This document shows positions 32,236 through 40,240 of a DNA stretch of 64,000 nucleotides, piece after piece. Every line of letters begins with the position of its first letter. The first letter of the stretch is position 1. The notes beneath the pieces were generated by a model, which saw only the letters and a list, made by a program, of their open reading frames with translations, was not told where the DNA came from and did no database searches. The translations under genes and the position numbers were made by a program. Source of the stretch: Nitrospira moscoviensis (GTDB taxonomy: Bacteria > Nitrospirota > Nitrospiria > Nitrospirales > Nitrospiraceae); assembly GCF_001273775.1 (NCBI RefSeq), contig NZ_CP011801.1, forward strand, positions 4,070,001 through 4,134,000, written 5' to 3'.

Positions 32236-33212
32236 TAGCTGTGATGAAGGTAGCTCAGCAAGACTGGATGGAGGATATGTCTTCAGTAGCGACTGGTTTC
32301 AAGAGTGAGTTGCATAAATGGGCACTCCAACCGACGCCCATCGAAAAGGCCATCGAATCGTTGAAAAAGAATCTTGCAGCAGAGGCTGCTTCCATGGTTG
32401 CAGGATTGGAAACAACGCTTGCAGCTTCAGCCTTCAAGGATAGTCCCACACAAACAGTCCTGGATGCGATGAAGCAGGATTGGGACCCAATAGCAAAAGC
32501 CTTGAAATCGGCTCAAGAAAAGTGGGCCGTGGAAACCGACACTTTTGCCAAAATTGCTGACTCATGGCGAAAGGAACTAGCCAGGGAAAGGGCTTCTTGG
32601 GCAACAACCTGGAATCCGGTACAAGTTGCGTGGGCATTAGACACCACTCGGTTCTTGCGCACGTTTGAGCTACCGAGAATGCCGAAGATAAGTCTAGATC
32701 CCGCATGGGAGGCACCTGTTTTTCTAGAGACGCTCGAGCTCCCGAGAGCACCCCAAGTTGCGCCAAAAACCATCTTGGCGCGTAGACCATTCAAAAACTA
32801 TCGGATGGCTGAGTCCTACGATCTACTATCAGATTTTGAGCGTGACCTACGGGACTTTATCCATGACGTTATGTTCGAAGTATTCGGTACGGGTTGGGAG
32901 AAAAGCCGACTTCCAAGCGGCATGTATGGGAAATGGGCGGAAAAGCGTCAAAAGGCGAGGGCCTCGGGAGAATCCTCGGAGCGATTGATCGACTATGCCG
33001 ATTTCACAGACTATGTAAGCATCATCAGCCAGAACAATAACTGGAACGAGGTATTCCGGTCACAATTCGGACGCCTTCAATTTGTCCAGGAATCACTATA
33101 CCGACTTCAACCAGTCCGGGTGTGCACCATGCATTCGCGGATTCTGACACGAGAGATGTGGCTGATACTCCAGACCGAAACCATGCTTCTGTCGGAGAGA
33201 ATGTGGAACTAG
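32124..33212 (+). CDS. Chimera: IS3 OrfA N-terminus fused to a Swt1-type HEPN protein
   Basis: A 362-aa frame. Residues 1-36 are the start of an IS3 transposase OrfA helix-turn-helix. Residues ~40-230 are Trp-rich helical sequence (SAQEKWAVETDTFAKIADSWRKE) that I do not recognise. The last ~125 residues (DFERDLRDFIHDVMFEVFG, LIDYADFTDYVSIISQNNNWNEVF, C-terminal HSRILTREMWLILQ) match the Swt1 HEPN domain, a likely ribonuclease or its partner. The IS provides promoter-side sequence, an AAGGAGGT ribosome site and ATG. The native start was probably an ATG such as 32244. Such HEPN proteins occur in defence islands. Confidence 0.75.
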   Translation: MGARKQFTPEFKREAVQLLESGSRPASEIARELGIALVAVMKVAQQDWMEDMSSVATGFKSELHKWALQPTPIEKAIESLKKNLAAEAASMVAGLETTLAASAFKDSPTQTVLDAMKQDWDPIAKALKSAQEKWAVETDTFAKIADSWRKELARERASWATTWNPVQVAWALDTTRFLRTFELPRMPKISLDPAWEAPVFLETLELPRAPQVAPKTILARRPFKNYRMAESYDLLSDFERDLRDFIHDVMFEVFGTGWEKSRLPSGMYGKWAEKRQKARASGESSERLIDYADFTDYVSIISQNNNWNEVFRSQFGRLQFVQESLYRLQPVRVCTMHSRILTREMWLILQTETMLLSERMWN

Positions 33213-33222
33213 GCTAGCTGAC

Positions 33223-33576
33223 TCACGCTGGTATCTTCTGGATTCTGGTACCCTTCGCCCGCACCGTGCCCCGCCGTCTCCCATGGGGAGCCTTACGAAC
33301 CGTCACTTCTATGTCTTGGCCTAACAGGGATAGGAAATGGACGAGGCGTTCAATGGAAAACCCAGCCATCTGTCCGGCCAAAAGCTTGGACACCTTCGCT
33401 TGATCAATCCCCAACTGCACCGCTGCCTCAACCTGTTTCCATCCTCGTCCCTTGATCGTTTCTTGCAGTGCTTGGAGCAGGCTGCTCTTGAGAATCAGCT
33501 CAGCGGACTTTTCCTCGGAGAATCCCAAATCCCGAAACACGTTCCCACTGCCTTTGGTGACGGTTGCGCGTGTCAT
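33223..33576 (-). CDS. XRE-family antitoxin (HTH)
   Basis: A 117-aa helix-turn-helix protein: VTKGSGNVFRDLGFSEEKSAELILKSSLLQALQETIKGRGWKQVEAAVQLGIDQAKVSKLLAGQMAGFSIERLVHFLSLLGQDIEV. This is the XRE type that accompanies Gp49/RelE-like toxins. Its ATG overlaps the toxin stop by 4 nt (33573-33576), so translation is coupled toxin first, antitoxin second. A truncated paralogue lies at 35709-35831. Confidence 0.9.
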   Translation of the reverse strand: MTRATVTKGSGNVFRDLGFSEEKSAELILKSSLLQALQETIKGRGWKQVEAAVQLGIDQAKVSKLLAGQMAGFSIERLVHFLSLLGQDIEVTVRKAPHGRRRGTVRAKGTRIQKIPA

Positions 33577-33911
33577 AGGTCTTGCTCCTTCCTCCACTTC
33601 AACAAGTCGGCATATCGTCCCTTGGCTAGCTGAATATCGCCTTTCGAAGTCTTCTGAGACCGTTTCTCGAAGACATGCAGCACGTAGACCGCCTCTTCAA
33701 ATTTCGCTACATAGAGAACCCGATACGTCCCGCTTTCCTCCCAGACCCGGATTTCGTTGACGCCAGGCCCAACCGACGGCATCGGCTTCCAATCATCCGG
33801 TTCTTTCCCCTGCTGCACCTTGAAGAGCTGATGCCCTGCCGTCTCCCGCGCGTCTTCGGGAAACTCTCGCAGATCCTCCTTCGAAGATCCGGCGAAATGA
33901 ACGGGCTTCAT
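33573..33911 (-). CDS. RelE/Gp49-like toxin
   Basis: A 112-aa protein of the phage-derived Gp49-like / HigB-1 toxin family: VHFAGSSKEDLREFPEDARETAGHQLFKVQQGKEPDDWKPMPSVGPGVNEIRVWEESGTYRVLYVAKFEEAVYVLHVFEKRSQKTSKGDIQLAKGRY. The LHVFEKRSQKT core is diagnostic. It should cleave translated mRNA. The XRE antitoxin is directly downstream. Confidence 0.92.
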   Translation of the reverse strand: MKPVHFAGSSKEDLREFPEDARETAGHQLFKVQQGKEPDDWKPMPSVGPGVNEIRVWEESGTYRVLYVAKFEEAVYVLHVFEKRSQKTSKGDIQLAKGRYADLLKWRKEQDL

Positions 33912-33941
33912 TAGCCCAGACCCATTGCCGATACCATACTC

Positions 33942-34003
33942 ATCATATGCCTATATGATACTCATATGATGAACATATTATGCCATAACTAGCATATTGA
34001 CAA
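33942..34003 (-). promoter_or_regulatory. Promoter and operators of the RelE/XRE pair
   Basis: On the minus strand TTGTCA (33998-34003) and TAATAT (33975-33980) have a 17-nt spacer. Downstream of the -10 lie ATCATAT-GCCT-ATATGAT (33942-33959), a perfect 7-bp inverted repeat, and TCATATGA (33962-33969). These are the expected autoregulatory sites for the XRE antitoxin. The region is strikingly AT-rich compared with the chromosome. Confidence 0.65.
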
Positions 34004-34004
34004 G

Positions 34005-34113
34005 AGGCCCGCTGACCGTTGTGAAGCGGGCCAAGAAGAGTCATCACAATTTGGCTGCTTCTTAGCACAAAGGCCCGCTGACTTTCGGCGTTCCGATCAA
34101 AGTCAGCGGGCCT
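34005..34113. repeat. Repeated AGGCCCGCTGAC motif with a 15-bp perfect stem
   Basis: AGGCCCGCTGACTTT (34071-34085) and AAAGTCAGCGGGCCT (34099-34113) form a perfect 15-bp stem with a 13-nt loop. A third copy, AGGCCCGCTGAC (34005-34016), pairs with AGCGGGCC (34025-34032) in its own hairpin. No gene is present from 33912 to 34719, so the structures could be a small RNA, a strong terminator or mobile-element ends. Confidence 0.55.
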
Positions 34114-34263
34114 CTGTTGTGATAAACCGTGATGGAGGGGGTCGAAATCACAAACCCTATCGACTCCATCGAATCTATAGGGCGCTCGGAACCGACTGAA
34201 ACACCAAAAGAACGGGGAAACCGTTGACCGATCAAACCGTTGTGAAAATGTCCCCTGAACGAT

Positions 34264-34313
34264 CTCTTAATCAGCGGGCCTTAGGTTCGACCCCTACACG
34301 GCCCACCAAACCG
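34264..34313 (+). repeat. Right attachment-like repeat: partial tRNA-Lys copy
   Basis: A 50-bp copy of tRNA-Lys from the anticodon loop through CCA and flank, 49/50 identical to 26782-26831. Without the acceptor 5' strand and D-arm it cannot fold as a tRNA, so it is the displaced end left by integration. The shared 26-bp block that normally lies 20 nt downstream is found here only at 34489-34514, with 175 nt in between. Confidence 0.85.
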
Positions 34314-34719
34314 AATTTCGTTCGTACCGGCGGCTCTTCAGGCGCAGCCTCTTATCAATGGACGCCGCCGGATACCCCTCCAGTAGATCATCGAAGCTTC
34401 GCTTGAGCCGCCGTGTTCGATCAAATCGCGGCGGATAGGTACTTCGCCTCCAACGGATTAAGTTACACTTCTTGCGACCTATTGATCATTTGGAATCTGC
34501 GAATGACTGCGCTACCGGCTCGGCGACCACGCCCTCTCGTCAAACCGCCGGCTACGCATCCCTGGAATCGGTTCGGCATGTTCGCGCACCGACAGCCCCC
34601 AGAGGCGATCCCATGAACCGGACATTTCTATTGTGGCAGGAAGCGGACATTTCTAAAGTCGGTGGACAGAGGTTGACTCATAACTTGACTTATACTTGAC
34701 TTATATTTACCCTGCCACC
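34314..34719. other. Gene-free mosaic between the island repeat and the Fic gene
   Basis: No gene is supported. CGGCGGCTC (34328-34336) and GAGCCGCCG (34405-34413) form a 9-bp inverted repeat. The 26-bp tRNA-Lys-flank copy lies at 34489-34514. CGGACATTTCTA occurs twice (34619-34630, 34644-34655), 25 bp apart, resembling repeated terminal binding sites of IS21-type elements. ACTTGACTTAT is duplicated head to tail (34683-34704) directly before fic and may be an operator or promoter element. Confidence 0.5.
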
Positions 34720-35724
34720 ATGGCCTTGCACCCCACGTTCACCATTACCGCTCATCTCTTAACCACGATCGAAGAAATCTCCGCCTTTCGGGAAAAAATT
34801 CTCGCCGCGACGGTACAAGTCCCCTGGATCCCTACCCTTCAAAAGGACGCTCGCATCCGAAACACCCACAGTTCCACTGCGATTGAAGGCAATCCGCTCA
34901 CGCTGGAACAAGTCCGCCTCTTGGAAGAGGGGCACGTCCTGCCGACAGAGCCCCCACGCGCCACCCGAGAAGTGCTCAATTACCTTGCCGGTCTTCGCTA
35001 CATTGAGAAGCACGTCGCCAAGAAGTCGATCACCCATAAGGATGTCTTGAAACTTCACACGATCATTGCCAAAGGGGTGATGGACCAGGGAAAAGCCGGC
35101 CGATACCGCGACATTCAGGTGTATGTAGGCCGGTACACACCACCTTCCCCTGACTTAGTCAGCGGGTTGATGGCTAAGCTGTTGGAATGGTGGAACGAGC
35201 AATCTTCTAAATGGTCACCGGTCGTCTCTTCGGCCATTGTCCATTATCAATTCGAGGACATCCATCCGTTCGCGGATGGAAACGGACGAACAGGTCGGGC
35301 GCTTGCACTCTGGGAACTCTACCGGCGTGGATTTGATACGCATCACATTTTTTCCGTCGATGAAGTCTACTGGGAGAATCGTCCGAGATACTATGAGGCC
35401 TTGGCCGGGGTGCGAAGGCAGGGCGGCGACCTCAGCGGATGGTTGGAATATAGTGCCGAGGCCCTGCATCTGACTCTTGAAAAAGTGTGGGATCGAATTC
35501 AGCATCTCACCGCACGTGCCGGTCCAAAGAAAATTGTGCTACGCCCCAAGCAGGAGCAGTTACTCCGTCTGCTGAGGGATCGGAAAAGCCTGACCCCGCA
35601 GGAAATCCGCAACGGCATTGGCGTGTCAAAGCAAGGGGCGATGGATGTACTCAAGCCCTTGCTTGAAGCTGGCCTCATCCAACGGGTGGGAACCAAGAAG
35701 TCAGGACGCTACATTCTTTCGTGA
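34720..35724 (+). CDS. Fic family AMP-transferase (class II)
   Basis: A 334-aa Fic protein. The inhibitory helix motif STAIEGN (52-58, S/TxxxEG/N) is N-terminal, marking class II. The catalytic loop HPFADGNGRTGR (182-193) is complete. A C-terminal winged-helix domain (LLRLLRDRKSLTPQEIRNGIGVSKQGAMDVLKPLLEAGLIQRVGTKKSGRYIL) likely binds DNA, as in Fic proteins that regulate their own genes. It would transfer AMP from ATP to a Ser/Thr/Tyr of a target protein, held in check by the internal helix. ATG 34720 is preferred over a start eight codons upstream. Confidence 0.93.
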   Translation: MALHPTFTITAHLLTTIEEISAFREKILAATVQVPWIPTLQKDARIRNTHSSTAIEGNPLTLEQVRLLEEGHVLPTEPPRATREVLNYLAGLRYIEKHVAKKSITHKDVLKLHTIIAKGVMDQGKAGRYRDIQVYVGRYTPPSPDLVSGLMAKLLEWWNEQSSKWSPVVSSAIVHYQFEDIHPFADGNGRTGRALALWELYRRGFDTHHIFSVDEVYWENRPRYYEALAGVRRQGGDLSGWLEYSAEALHLTLEKVWDRIQHLTARAGPKKIVLRPKQEQLLRLLRDRKSLTPQEIRNGIGVSKQGAMDVLKPLLEAGLIQRVGTKKSGRYILS

Positions 35725-35831
35725 TGCCTGCATTGCGCCACCGAGCAAACCAACTCAGCAGCCTGTTCCTCCGAGAACCCCAAGTCTCGAAGTACATTCC
35801 CGCTGCCTTCGGTCACCGCCGCCCGCTTCAT
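35709..35831 (-). pseudogene. Truncated XRE antitoxin remnant
   Basis: A 40-codon frame begins MKRAAVTEGSGNVLRDLGFSEEQAAELV, clearly paralogous to the N-terminus of the antitoxin at 33223-33576 (VTKGSGNVFRDLGFSEEKSAELI). Homology stops after about 28 residues, before the helix-turn-helix, where it runs into the 3' end of fic. The downstream part and any partner toxin are gone. Confidence 0.7.
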
Positions 35832-36157
35832 AAGCTTGACGCCGATGCAAGGGCCTCCCTGCACTCCTCAATATGCTTCCTCACCCTGCCCGGCAGGGCT
35901 TGTTCGGCCAGACGCAACTCATACGTCTTTTGCAGATTCATCCAGAATTCAGCCGTCGTATTGAAGAACGTAGCCAGCCGCACTGCCGTATCGCCCGTAA
36001 TGCCGCGCTGGCCTTTGATAATCGCCGTGATCCGATTCGCCGGCACATCAAGGGCCTTGGCGAGTGTATTGGCGTTAAGCGGAGGAGCTGACGGCTTCAT
36101 AAACTCTTCCAACAGAATTTCCCCAGGGTGAACCGGACGCATGCCGTTCTTCATCAT
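35828..36157 (-). CDS. higA: HigA-family addiction module antitoxin
   Basis: A 109-aa HigA: MRPVHPGEILLEEFMKPSAPPLNANTLAKALDVPANRITAIIKGQRGITGDTAVRLATFFNTTAEFWMNLQKTYEL is the classic HigA/VapI-like XRE domain. GGAGA eight nt before ATG ATG sets the start at 36157. The stop overlaps the start of the remnant antitoxin frame by 4 nt. Its toxin gene lies 13 nt upstream but is damaged, so this antitoxin may now be orphaned. Confidence 0.9.
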   Translation of the reverse strand: MMKNGMRPVHPGEILLEEFMKPSAPPLNANTLAKALDVPANRITAIIKGQRGITGDTAVRLATFFNTTAEFWMNLQKTYELRLAEQALPGRVRKHIEECREALASASSL

Positions 36158-36170
36158 GATGCGGTCTCCT

Positions 36171-36440
36171 TCAGAGGTCATCGGTAATCTCGACATCGTG
36201 GGGCCCGTCTGTCATCCAGACGAAACAGATCCGCCATTGATCGTTAATTCGGATACTGTGCTGCCCGGCTCGATTCCCCTTCAACTTCTCAAGCCGGTTA
36301 CCCGGTGACCCGAGGTCTTTCAGATCCGATGCGCTGTCGAGCATCACGAGTTTCCGCTCAGCAACTTTCTTGAAGCCCGAGAATTCTCTGATCGTCTCTC
36401 CCGCAAAGAACAGTCTCGTTCTCCTGTCCCGCCCGCTAAT
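36171..36440 (-). pseudogene. higB: HigB-type host inhibition toxin lacking its first residues
   Basis: The frame encodes RDRRTRLFFAGETIREFSGFKKVAERKLVMLDSASDLKDLGSPGNRLEKLKGNRAGQHSIRINDQWRICFVWMTDGPHDVEITDDL, a near-complete plasmid-maintenance killer HigB (NQWRICF/INDQWRICF core intact). Family members begin M-I-x-x-F just before the RD. Here those codons are replaced by sequence shared with the aldose epimerase stop, and no ATG, GTG or TTG is in place (ATT at 36440 at best). The gene was probably cut when the accessory region joined the chromosome. Residual expression from a non-standard start cannot be excluded. Confidence 0.7.
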
Positions 36441-37388
36441 CCTTTCGCAGCCGGATGGCGTACAGACCCGTGAACGTCTCGTCCGGTTGCAGCCGCGTCA
36501 GTCCCCACTCGGGATGGTTGAACGCGTCGGAGGCGCAGGTCATGGGTTCGATGGCGAGGGCTTGCCGGGCCGCCCTGGGAATGGCGTCGCCGGTGTAGAC
36601 CACGATGGCGGAGAAGGACTGGTCCATGACCACCTCGATCGTCCGGCCGGTTTTCGGATGGCGGACGAGGCGCGGCTCAAGCCTTGCGCGTCGCGCTCCA
36701 GATCCACGTAACAATGGTTGAACCGCCGGTCGCCGACGGGACGGGGCTCCCGATAGTCCCACTCGGTGCCGGCGGCCGGGATGATCGTGCCGGTCGGCGT
36801 AAGCCGGTCGTTGAATTCGAGGTATCCCTTGCCCGGGATACGCGCTTCGGCTTCGTCGATAGCCGCCGTCCCCACGGTGAAATAGGGATGGAATCCCACG
36901 CCGACCGGCGCAGGGCTCGCTCCAACGTTGTGCACGGCAAACGAGCAGGAGAGCCCCGTCCCGTCCAGCTCGTAGCGGACTCCAATGTTCAGGGAAAAGG
37001 GATAGCCGCGGGGGCCGTAATCCGCCGCTGTGAGCTGCACCTCGAATTCCGCCACATCGGCGCCCGCGTGACGCACCCTCCATGGCAGCGTCCGCACGAA
37101 TCCGTGAATCGCGTTCGGCCCTTCTTTGTCGTTGCGCTCCAACTGGTAGGAGCGCCCCGCGAAGGTATAGCGACCGCCGGCGATCCGCCCGGGAAAGGGA
37201 ATGAGCACATCGCCCTGCCCGCCCTTCTTCTGCGCCGCTCCAGCATAGCCCCACACGATATCCGTTCTGGCGCCGTGCGGCTCGACCACGAAATAGCGGC
37301 GGAGCGCCGCGCCCCAGGGCGACACCACGGCACGTTGCCGCTCGTATGACAGCGTGAGCTCGGTATCCGGTGTGACGGTGGGGCTCAT
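36436..37388 (-). pseudogene. Aldose 1-epimerase (galactose mutarotase) with a frameshift
   Basis: From ATG 37388 the frame encodes an aldose-1-epimerase family protein (ELTLSYERQRAVVSPWGAALRRY, NAIHGFVRTLPWRV, VGVGFHPYF with the conserved His). Near 36682 the family sequence moves to another frame: CYVDLERDAQG continues as LEPRLVRHPKTGRTIEVVMDQSFSAIVVYTGDAIPRAARQALAIEPMTCASDAFNHPEWGLTRLQPDETF, which contains the active-site E in AIEPMTCASDAF and ends at 36436. A single missing base in a run around 36680-36685 explains it. It may be a real mutation or a sequencing error. Confidence 0.8.
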
Positions 37389-37657
37389 ACCCACCATCTC
37401 TATACGAACCCCTCCACCGCTGCAACTCTCCGGGGGAGAGGCAGTTGGAAGTGATCCTGTAGACCGACGGGCGTGTGGTCGTGAAGAAATCGGCAGGCGA
37501 GATGATCGTGACGCAGGGTGAGCGGGGGCGGAGTTGCGGGGATTGCTGGCGATGGCGACTGGAGGCGTGGCCGATCGTCGAGGCGCCGGTGGAGGTGGAG
37601 TTCGGACGCCATCCGAGCCGGGCGACTCGGGCCGCGGGCGGAGGCGGGTCTATCGCC
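37389..37657. other. Spacer with a small REP-like hairpin, no gene supported
   Basis: CTCTCC-GGG-GGAGAG (37426-37440) is a short inverted repeat of the same family as at 22178 and 18216. Nothing else is recognisable in this 269-bp GC-rich gap between the epimerase and the CapD-like gene. Confidence 0.4.
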
Positions 37658-39520
37658 TCACGCGGCGCGCAGGACGGAGGTTCGGCTGGTGGCTTGGAAG
37701 GTGGGCACGAGGAGAGCCATGCTGGCCAGCACTTCCTCCGTCTTTTGCAGATGCGCCATGCGTTCCAATTCCGCGATGGCCACGGCCAGCCACTCGTGCG
37801 GCGGAATCTGGTTCGGGCACACCCTGAGGATCTCCTTCGACGACGAGGGCATGACGGTCTCATCCGGCCCCACGAGCTCCTCCGACAGTTTCTCGCCCGG
37901 CCGCAGACCCGTAAACCGGATGGGAATGTCGCGGTCGGGCACGAAGCCCGACATGCGGATCAGATGGCGGGCCAAATCCTGGAGCTTCAGCTGCTGGCCC
38001 ATCTCAAGCACGTAGATGGACCCTTGCTCCGCGAGCGCGGCCGCGTGGAGGACCAGCTCGACCGCTTCCGGAATCAGCATGAAATACCGTTCCACGTCAG
38101 GATGCGTGACCGTCACCGGTCCGCCGGCTTTGATCTGCTGCAGAAAATGCGGCACGACGCTGCCGTTGCTGCCGAGCACGTTGCCGAACCGCACGGTCGT
38201 AAAGGTCGTGCGGCTGGTGCGCGCCATGTCCTGGATGATCAGCTCCGCCACCCGTTTCGTGGCGCCCATCACGCTGGAGGGACGGACCGCTTTGTCGGTC
38301 GAAATCATGATGAACCGCTCGACGTCCATGTCGCTCGCCAGGGTGGCGGCCATGCGGGTGCCCATGACGTTGTTCTTCACGGCCTCGCAGGGATTCCACT
38401 CCATGAGCGGCACGTGCTTGTGGGCGGCGGCGTGAAACACGATGTGGGGGGCGTACGTTTCCATCGTCGCGCGCAGCCGCGCGTGGTCGGTGACGTCGCC
38501 GATCACGGGATAGACGTGCGGCGGAGGCAGGCCCCGGGAGAGCTCGCCGTGGATGGCATAGAGATTGTTCTCGTACCGCTCGTACAGAATGAGCGCGTCG
38601 GGACCGTAAGCGGCGATCTGCCGGCACAGCTCCGATCCGATGGAGCCGCCCGCCCCCGTGACCAAGATGCGTTTGCCCCGCACGAGCGCAGCCGGCCGGG
38701 AGCGATCGAGGCCCACCCGCGGCCGGTGCAGCAAATCTTCGACCGAGAGGTTCCGCAACTGATCGACCTCCGATTTGCCGTCCAGCAACTGGCTCAGGTC
38801 GGGCAGGATCTTGACCGACACCTTGTAGCCCAGCAGGAGCTTGGCGATCTCCCGGATGGTGCCCGACCGGGCGCTCGGCATGGCGATCAGCACGACGTTG
38901 GGAGCCGCGGCCTTCATAATCGCGGGCAGCTGCGCGCGCGTGCCGAGGACTTTCACCCCGTGGATGCGTTGCCCCGTTTTGCGGGGCTCGTCGTCGACGA
39001 AGCCGACCGGCCGGTAGCCGAACGACCGGTTCTGGCGCAGCTCGCGCACCAGCCGTTCGCCGGCGTCGCCGGCTCCGTAGATCAGCACCCGCTTCTGATC
39101 GGCCGACGAGGAGGACGCATGCCGCAGGCGCCACGCCATGCTCATCCCGCCGGCCAACACGATCAGCAGCAGGGTGTCGATCAGATAGACGGACCGCGGA
39201 TAGTCGGCATGGCCGAAGCCAAAGCGGACGATCACGATAAAGACCGCCGTCCCGCTCAGGCTGGCGCCCACCAGATTCACCACGTCCCAGAGACTGGCGT
39301 ATTGCCAGACGGTACTGTGCAGCCTGAACGGAAAGGACATGGCGAGACGCACGAGGATCAGGGCCGGGAGGGTACCGAGGAACAGCTGCATCGCCCATTC
39401 CGGGATATCCCCGTCAAATCGCAGCCAAAACGCCGAAAAGTCGGCGGCACAGATCAAGGCCAGAAACGTCACGAGCTTCCCGAGTGATTTCCCTCTCCAG
39501 ACTTGTTTTATAAGCGACAT
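37658..39520 (-). CDS. Membrane-bound nucleoside-diphosphate sugar epimerase/dehydratase (CapD/WbpM/FlaA1-like)
   Basis: A 620-aa protein. Four N-terminal transmembrane helices (about residues 15-130) lead to a first Rossmann domain (KRVLIYGAGDAGERLVREL) and then the catalytic SDR domain with NAD motif TGAGGSIGS, AAAHKHVPLMEWNP and the active-site region STDKAVRPSSVMGATKR, where Met replaces the usual SDR Tyr as in large UDP-GlcNAc 4,6-dehydratases. It makes 4-keto-6-deoxy sugars from UDP-GlcNAc-type substrates for polysaccharide synthesis. It is the downstream end of the minus-strand polysaccharide gene set. Confidence 0.93.
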   Translation of the reverse strand: MSLIKQVWRGKSLGKLVTFLALICAADFSAFWLRFDGDIPEWAMQLFLGTLPALILVRLAMSFPFRLHSTVWQYASLWDVVNLVGASLSGTAVFIVIVRFGFGHADYPRSVYLIDTLLLIVLAGGMSMAWRLRHASSSSADQKRVLIYGAGDAGERLVRELRQNRSFGYRPVGFVDDEPRKTGQRIHGVKVLGTRAQLPAIMKAAAPNVVLIAMPSARSGTIREIAKLLLGYKVSVKILPDLSQLLDGKSEVDQLRNLSVEDLLHRPRVGLDRSRPAALVRGKRILVTGAGGSIGSELCRQIAAYGPDALILYERYENNLYAIHGELSRGLPPPHVYPVIGDVTDHARLRATMETYAPHIVFHAAAHKHVPLMEWNPCEAVKNNVMGTRMAATLASDMDVERFIMISTDKAVRPSSVMGATKRVAELIIQDMARTSRTTFTTVRFGNVLGSNGSVVPHFLQQIKAGGPVTVTHPDVERYFMLIPEAVELVLHAAALAEQGSIYVLEMGQQLKLQDLARHLIRMSGFVPDRDIPIRFTGLRPGEKLSEELVGPDETVMPSSSKEILRVCPNQIPPHEWLAVAIAELERMAHLQKTEEVLASMALLVPTFQATSRTSVLRAA

Positions 39521-39610
39521 ACGCAGCCTTTGATGCAGGGGTTGGGAAACCGCCGGGCTCCGATCCGGTTGACGGCAGCCGCGGCGACAATCAAGAGGAA
39601 CGCGCTTTTC

Positions 39611-40240
39611 CTACGGGCGAAAGCCGGCGGTTTGGTGCGGACACCGGCTCGGCTCGAGTCGTTCCATGCTCCAGTCGTAGGCGGCCGGTGCCACGCGGGC
39701 CAGCACGGCCGCCCCGAGACTCGGAAGGTAAGACGCCGCTTCTTTGACGATAGAGCGTGACGCGGCGCCCGCGTCGGGGGTCGCCAGGAACTGAATGTCG
39801 ATGCCGGTGCCGGCAAAGACGATGGCAAAGATGGCCGACGCGCGGGCCACATGGTACCGGGACGTGACGACGATCGCCCGCGTGACGCCCTCTTCTTCGA
39901 AGAGGCGGCGCAGCACGACCGCTTCGTCGACCGTATGGCGCACGCCGGTGGCGCAGGCGGGACCGGGGCCCGACCGGCGCAGACAGCGCGGATCCACCAG
40001 CGTCGACCAAACGGCGGGAGCGACGCCGCGGCTCCACAATATCCGCGCGTACGCGTTTCGATCCGAGCTGCCCGCCAGCGGCACGATCACGTCGGCGGTG
40101 AGGCGGTCCGGACGCGAGCCCGTCGCATGGGCGGCGACATAGGTCAGCCCCAGCCAGAGGAACAGGGCCGCCAGCGCCGCCAGGCCTCCGCCGATCACGG
40201 TGCCGATCAACGAAACCCGCCGTAACATGGTCCGTCTCAT
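39611..40240 (-). CDS. YdcF/DUF218-family membrane protein
   Basis: A 209-aa protein with one N-terminal transmembrane helix (RVSLIGTVIGGGLAALAALFLWLGLTYVAAHA) and a DUF218 domain: ADVIVPLAGSSDRNAYA, TVDEAVVLRRLFEEEGVTRAIVVTSRYHVARASAIF with the conserved SRYHVARA. DUF218 proteins (YdcF, SanA, ElyC) act in envelope polysaccharide or undecaprenyl-linked metabolism. Its ATG overlaps the aminotransferase stop by 4 nt, so it is translated with it. Confidence 0.82.
   Translation of the reverse strand: MRRTMLRRVSLIGTVIGGGLAALAALFLWLGLTYVAAHATGSRPDRLTADVIVPLAGSSDRNAYARILWSRGVAPAVWSTLVDPRCLRRSGPGPACATGVRHTVDEAVVLRRLFEEEGVTRAIVVTSRYHVARASAIFAIVFAGTGIDIQFLATPDAGAASRSIVKEAASYLPSLGAAVLARVAPAAYDWSMERLEPSRCPHQTAGFRP

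Noticed and set aside
34264..34313. A second functional tRNA-Lys
   Set aside because: It lacks the 5' acceptor strand and D-arm, so no cloverleaf can form.
37475..39487. 670-codon plus-strand frame opposite the CapD-like gene
   Set aside because: Low-complexity Arg/His/Gln composition and full overlap with a well-supported gene.
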